A stretch of 64,000 bases of DNA from Ancylomarina subtilis (GTDB lineage: Bacteria > Bacteroidota > Bacteroidia > Bacteroidales > Marinifilaceae), in NCBI RefSeq assembly GCF_004217115.1, contig NZ_SHKN01000001.1:124001-188000 (forward strand). Direction: 5' to 3'. This document shows positions 62,631 to 64,000 of the stretch, one piece after another. A model generated the notes under the pieces. The model searched no databases and was not told where the DNA came from. It worked only from the letters and a program-made list of their open reading frames with translations. Every line of letters begins with the position of its first letter. Position 1 is the first letter of the stretch. Position numbers and translations under genes: made by a program.

Positions 62631-62845
62631 CTTATAGAATTTTGGTTAATCAATTTAATTTCAGAATGTTTATTTGCGTCATTACTAAATTTTAAATGCC
62701 GACAAATTTGTGGTTTTCATTCTTGTGAGACTAAATATAGTAAAGTTCTTTTATTGTTAAGGTGAGTTAATCAGATAAAAAGATGAAAACCTCCGTTTAT
62801 GTATTTATAATCAATAGAATCGTAAAAGAGGGAAGGAGGAGTATA

Positions 62846-62884
62846 AAACAAAAACCGCCTTGCATATGCAAAACGGTTTTGTTT
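62846..62884 (-). terminator. Terminator of the ywbE gene
   Basis: On the minus strand AAAACCG pairs with CGGTTTT, with an inner TTGCATATGCAA palindrome, followed by a T-rich tail. Confidence 0.75.
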
Positions 62885-62900
62885 GAATTTCATAATTCAT

Positions 62901-63119
62901 TTAATCTTCATCGTCGAGGATGTTTTTCACGCGTCCCACTTCACCCGTTTCAAGTTGAACCTTGATGCCGTGAGGATGATGGGGTGATTTAGTAAGGATG
63001 CGTTTCACAACACCTTCAGTTAAGTCGCCACTGCGCTGATCCTGTTTTTGAACAATCTCAACATATAAGCCTATTTTGATGTCTTTTCTGTTTTTACCAT
63101 CAGGGTGGAAATCTGCCAT
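62901..63119 (-). CDS. ywbE: YwbE-family protein (DUF2196)
   Basis: The 72-residue protein matches the YwbE pattern across its length: RKDIKIGLYVEIVQKQDQRSGDLTEGVVKRILTKSPHHPHGIKVQLETGEVGRVKNIL. The function is unknown. It starts 46 bp after the DUF1697 gene and may be cotranscribed with it. Confidence 0.93.
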   Translation of the reverse strand: MADFHPDGKNRKDIKIGLYVEIVQKQDQRSGDLTEGVVKRILTKSPHHPHGIKVQLETGEVGRVKNILDDED

Positions 63120-63165
63120 AATTCAGTTTTTTGTTTGGACCGGCAAGATAGCTTTTCTATTCTTT

Positions 63166-63711
63166 TTATTCTTCACCGAGTTCTGAAAGTTTCAAAACGG
63201 TTTTCCAATTTCGTGTTGTAGCCTGGCAAGCGAGTTTTTTTTCAAAGAGGGTATTTGTTAACTTTGAGTCACTGTATTTTCCTTCACAACAGATAAAGAT
63301 ATCTTGTCCGATATTGACAAATTTATCAGCTCCAAAACCTATCGTGTTTAGTTTTTTTATTTGCTCTTCTTCAGGATTTTTGTCTAGTAGAGTTAAATGT
63401 AGCCGATCTATGCTGATGTCACTATTTTTAAAAAAAGGATTTTTTTCAATGGTTTGCTTCCATTCATTGAGATTTCTGACCATTACGGGTACTTCAAATT
63501 GATAGTGATCAAATATTGCCTTTTGTATTGTTGCAGCTAGTTGTGAGTTCTCTTTTTTATCATTGCTATCAAAAATAATATTTCCACTTTGGATATACGT
63601 GATACAGTTTGAATAACCCAGGTTTGAGAAGAGTGTTTTCAAATCAGCCATAAGCACTTTGCGCTTGCCGCCCACATTTATACCTCTCAAAAGAGCAATG
63701 AATTTTGTCAT
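63166..63711 (-). CDS. DUF1697-family protein
   Basis: The 181-residue protein shows the DUF1697 pattern: KFIALLRGINVGGKRKVLMADLKTLFSNLGYSNCITYIQSGNIIFDS, FEVPVMVRNLNEWKQTIEKNPF, LHLTLLDKNPEEEQI, NTLFEKKLACQATTRNWKTVLKLSEL. The family is common in bacteria and its function is unknown. A good promoter lies about 45 bp upstream. Confidence 0.93.
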   Translation of the reverse strand: MTKFIALLRGINVGGKRKVLMADLKTLFSNLGYSNCITYIQSGNIIFDSNDKKENSQLAATIQKAIFDHYQFEVPVMVRNLNEWKQTIEKNPFFKNSDISIDRLHLTLLDKNPEEEQIKKLNTIGFGADKFVNIGQDIFICCEGKYSDSKLTNTLFEKKLACQATTRNWKTVLKLSELGEE

Positions 63712-63752
63712 GATATTTTATTCAGAATTAAAAAAACAGGATTGGTGTTTCT

Positions 63753-63782
63753 CAAATTTATCAAATCTGAGTTATAAACAAA
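63753..63782 (-). promoter_or_regulatory. Promoter of the DUF1697-ywbE pair
   Basis: On the minus strand TTTG (63779-63782), an 18-bp spacer and TAAATTTG (63753-63760) match the consensus. The predicted leader is about 35 nt. Confidence 0.55.
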
Positions 63783-63846
63783 ACAGAATATGTGTGTAAA
63801 TAGGATGGCTTTGTTAACAAGTTTGTATTTGAGTTGGATTTAGAAC

Positions 63847-63871
63847 AAAAAAAAAGGAAGCCGAAGCTCCC
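63847..63871 (-). terminator. Terminator of the gene at the right window edge
   Basis: On the minus strand GGGAGC-TTCG-GCTTCC (one G-T pair) is followed by nine T. Confidence 0.85.
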
Positions 63872-63901
63872 TTTCTTATATTTTAATAGGTTGAATCCCG
63901 A

Positions 63902-64000
63902 TTAATGAGAAGCCCCTTTTGTTTTTAGTTTGTCACCAGTGTCTTTTGCAACGGCTTTTTTCCATTTTTCGCTATAACCTGGTTGTGTCATTTTAGGATT
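63902..64000 (-). CDS. C-terminal fragment of an unidentified protein
   Basis: An open minus-strand frame enters from the window edge and ends at TAA (63902-63904), 32 codons long: NPKMTQPGYSEKWKKAVAK, then DTGDKLKTKGASH. The terminator 31 bp downstream supports a real gene end. The tail is lysine-rich and not recognisable. An internal ATG at residue 4 could alternatively start a 29-residue peptide. Confidence 0.5.
   Translation of the reverse strand, partial: NPKMTQPGYSEKWKKAVAKDTGDKLKTKGASH

Noticed and set aside
1-64000. CRISPR arrays, insertion sequences, prophage or integrase genes
   Set aside because: No spaced repeat array, transposase, integrase or phage structural gene was seen on either strand.

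Overview
The window reads as a chromosomal segment of a Bacteroidota bacterium. The evidence is three SusC-type and two SusD-type genes, a SusR-like regulator and a hybrid two-component regulator with seven-bladed propeller repeats, a DNA composition rich in A+T, general lack of Shine-Dalgarno sequences, and promoters of the Bacteroidetes type (TTG or TTTG, about 19-20 bp, TAnnTTTG). Placement near marine Bacteroidales/Marinilabiliales is an inference from the gene mix only.

Layout. 1-996 is the 5' part of a SusC gene running out of the window. 1510-5604 (-) is a hybrid two-component regulator, divergent from a five-gene operon (5877-15188, +): SusC, SusD, a DUF3472-type lipoprotein, an unusual tetraheme cytochrome c fused to a SUMF1-like domain, and a secreted Gfo/Idh/MocA oxidoreductase. 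This locus has no ordinary glycoside hydrolase. 15244-19114 holds TspO, an SDR/DUF2867 protein, a small membrane protein and an S41-like peptidase. 19276-31727 (-) is a second polysaccharide utilisation locus: SusC, SusD, a PEGA/HExxH lipoprotein, a clan-D-like glycosidase, a GH63/MGH1-like glycosidase and a GH97 enzyme of the retaining alpha-galactosidase type. A membrane-spanning SusR-like AraC regulator (32182-34818) sits beside it. After a membrane spermidine-synthase-like protein comes galactose catabolism (37706-44056): galM (-), then a GntR regulator, galK, galT and a sodium/sugar symporter (+). No galE is present in the window.

The right half holds an AsmA-like protein, three tandem tRNA-Arg(ACG) genes, a PAP2 phosphatase/ArnT-like/ArnC-like envelope cluster, a second PAP2 gene, an NlpC/P60 lipoprotein, a TetR-TolC-HlyD-ABC-ABC-permease-permease exporter operon, a double ABM-domain gene, BrnQ, a beta-carbonic anhydrase, YwbE and DUF1697 proteins.

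Regulation is unusually readable. Tandem 10-bp-period repeats occur both at the galK promoter and upstream of the leftmost SusC, suggesting one GntR regulon. Direct repeats with a 21-bp period lie upstream of susC and of the SusR-like gene. A different 21-bp-period repeat lies in the divergent HTCS/SusC region. TTAACCA-N2-TGGTTAA palindromes surround the TetR-operon promoter. The loci appear to work together in taking up alpha-galactosides, releasing galactose by GH97, and feeding the Leloir pathway. The first locus may attack glycans through oxidation rather than hydrolysis; this is the most unusual system seen here.
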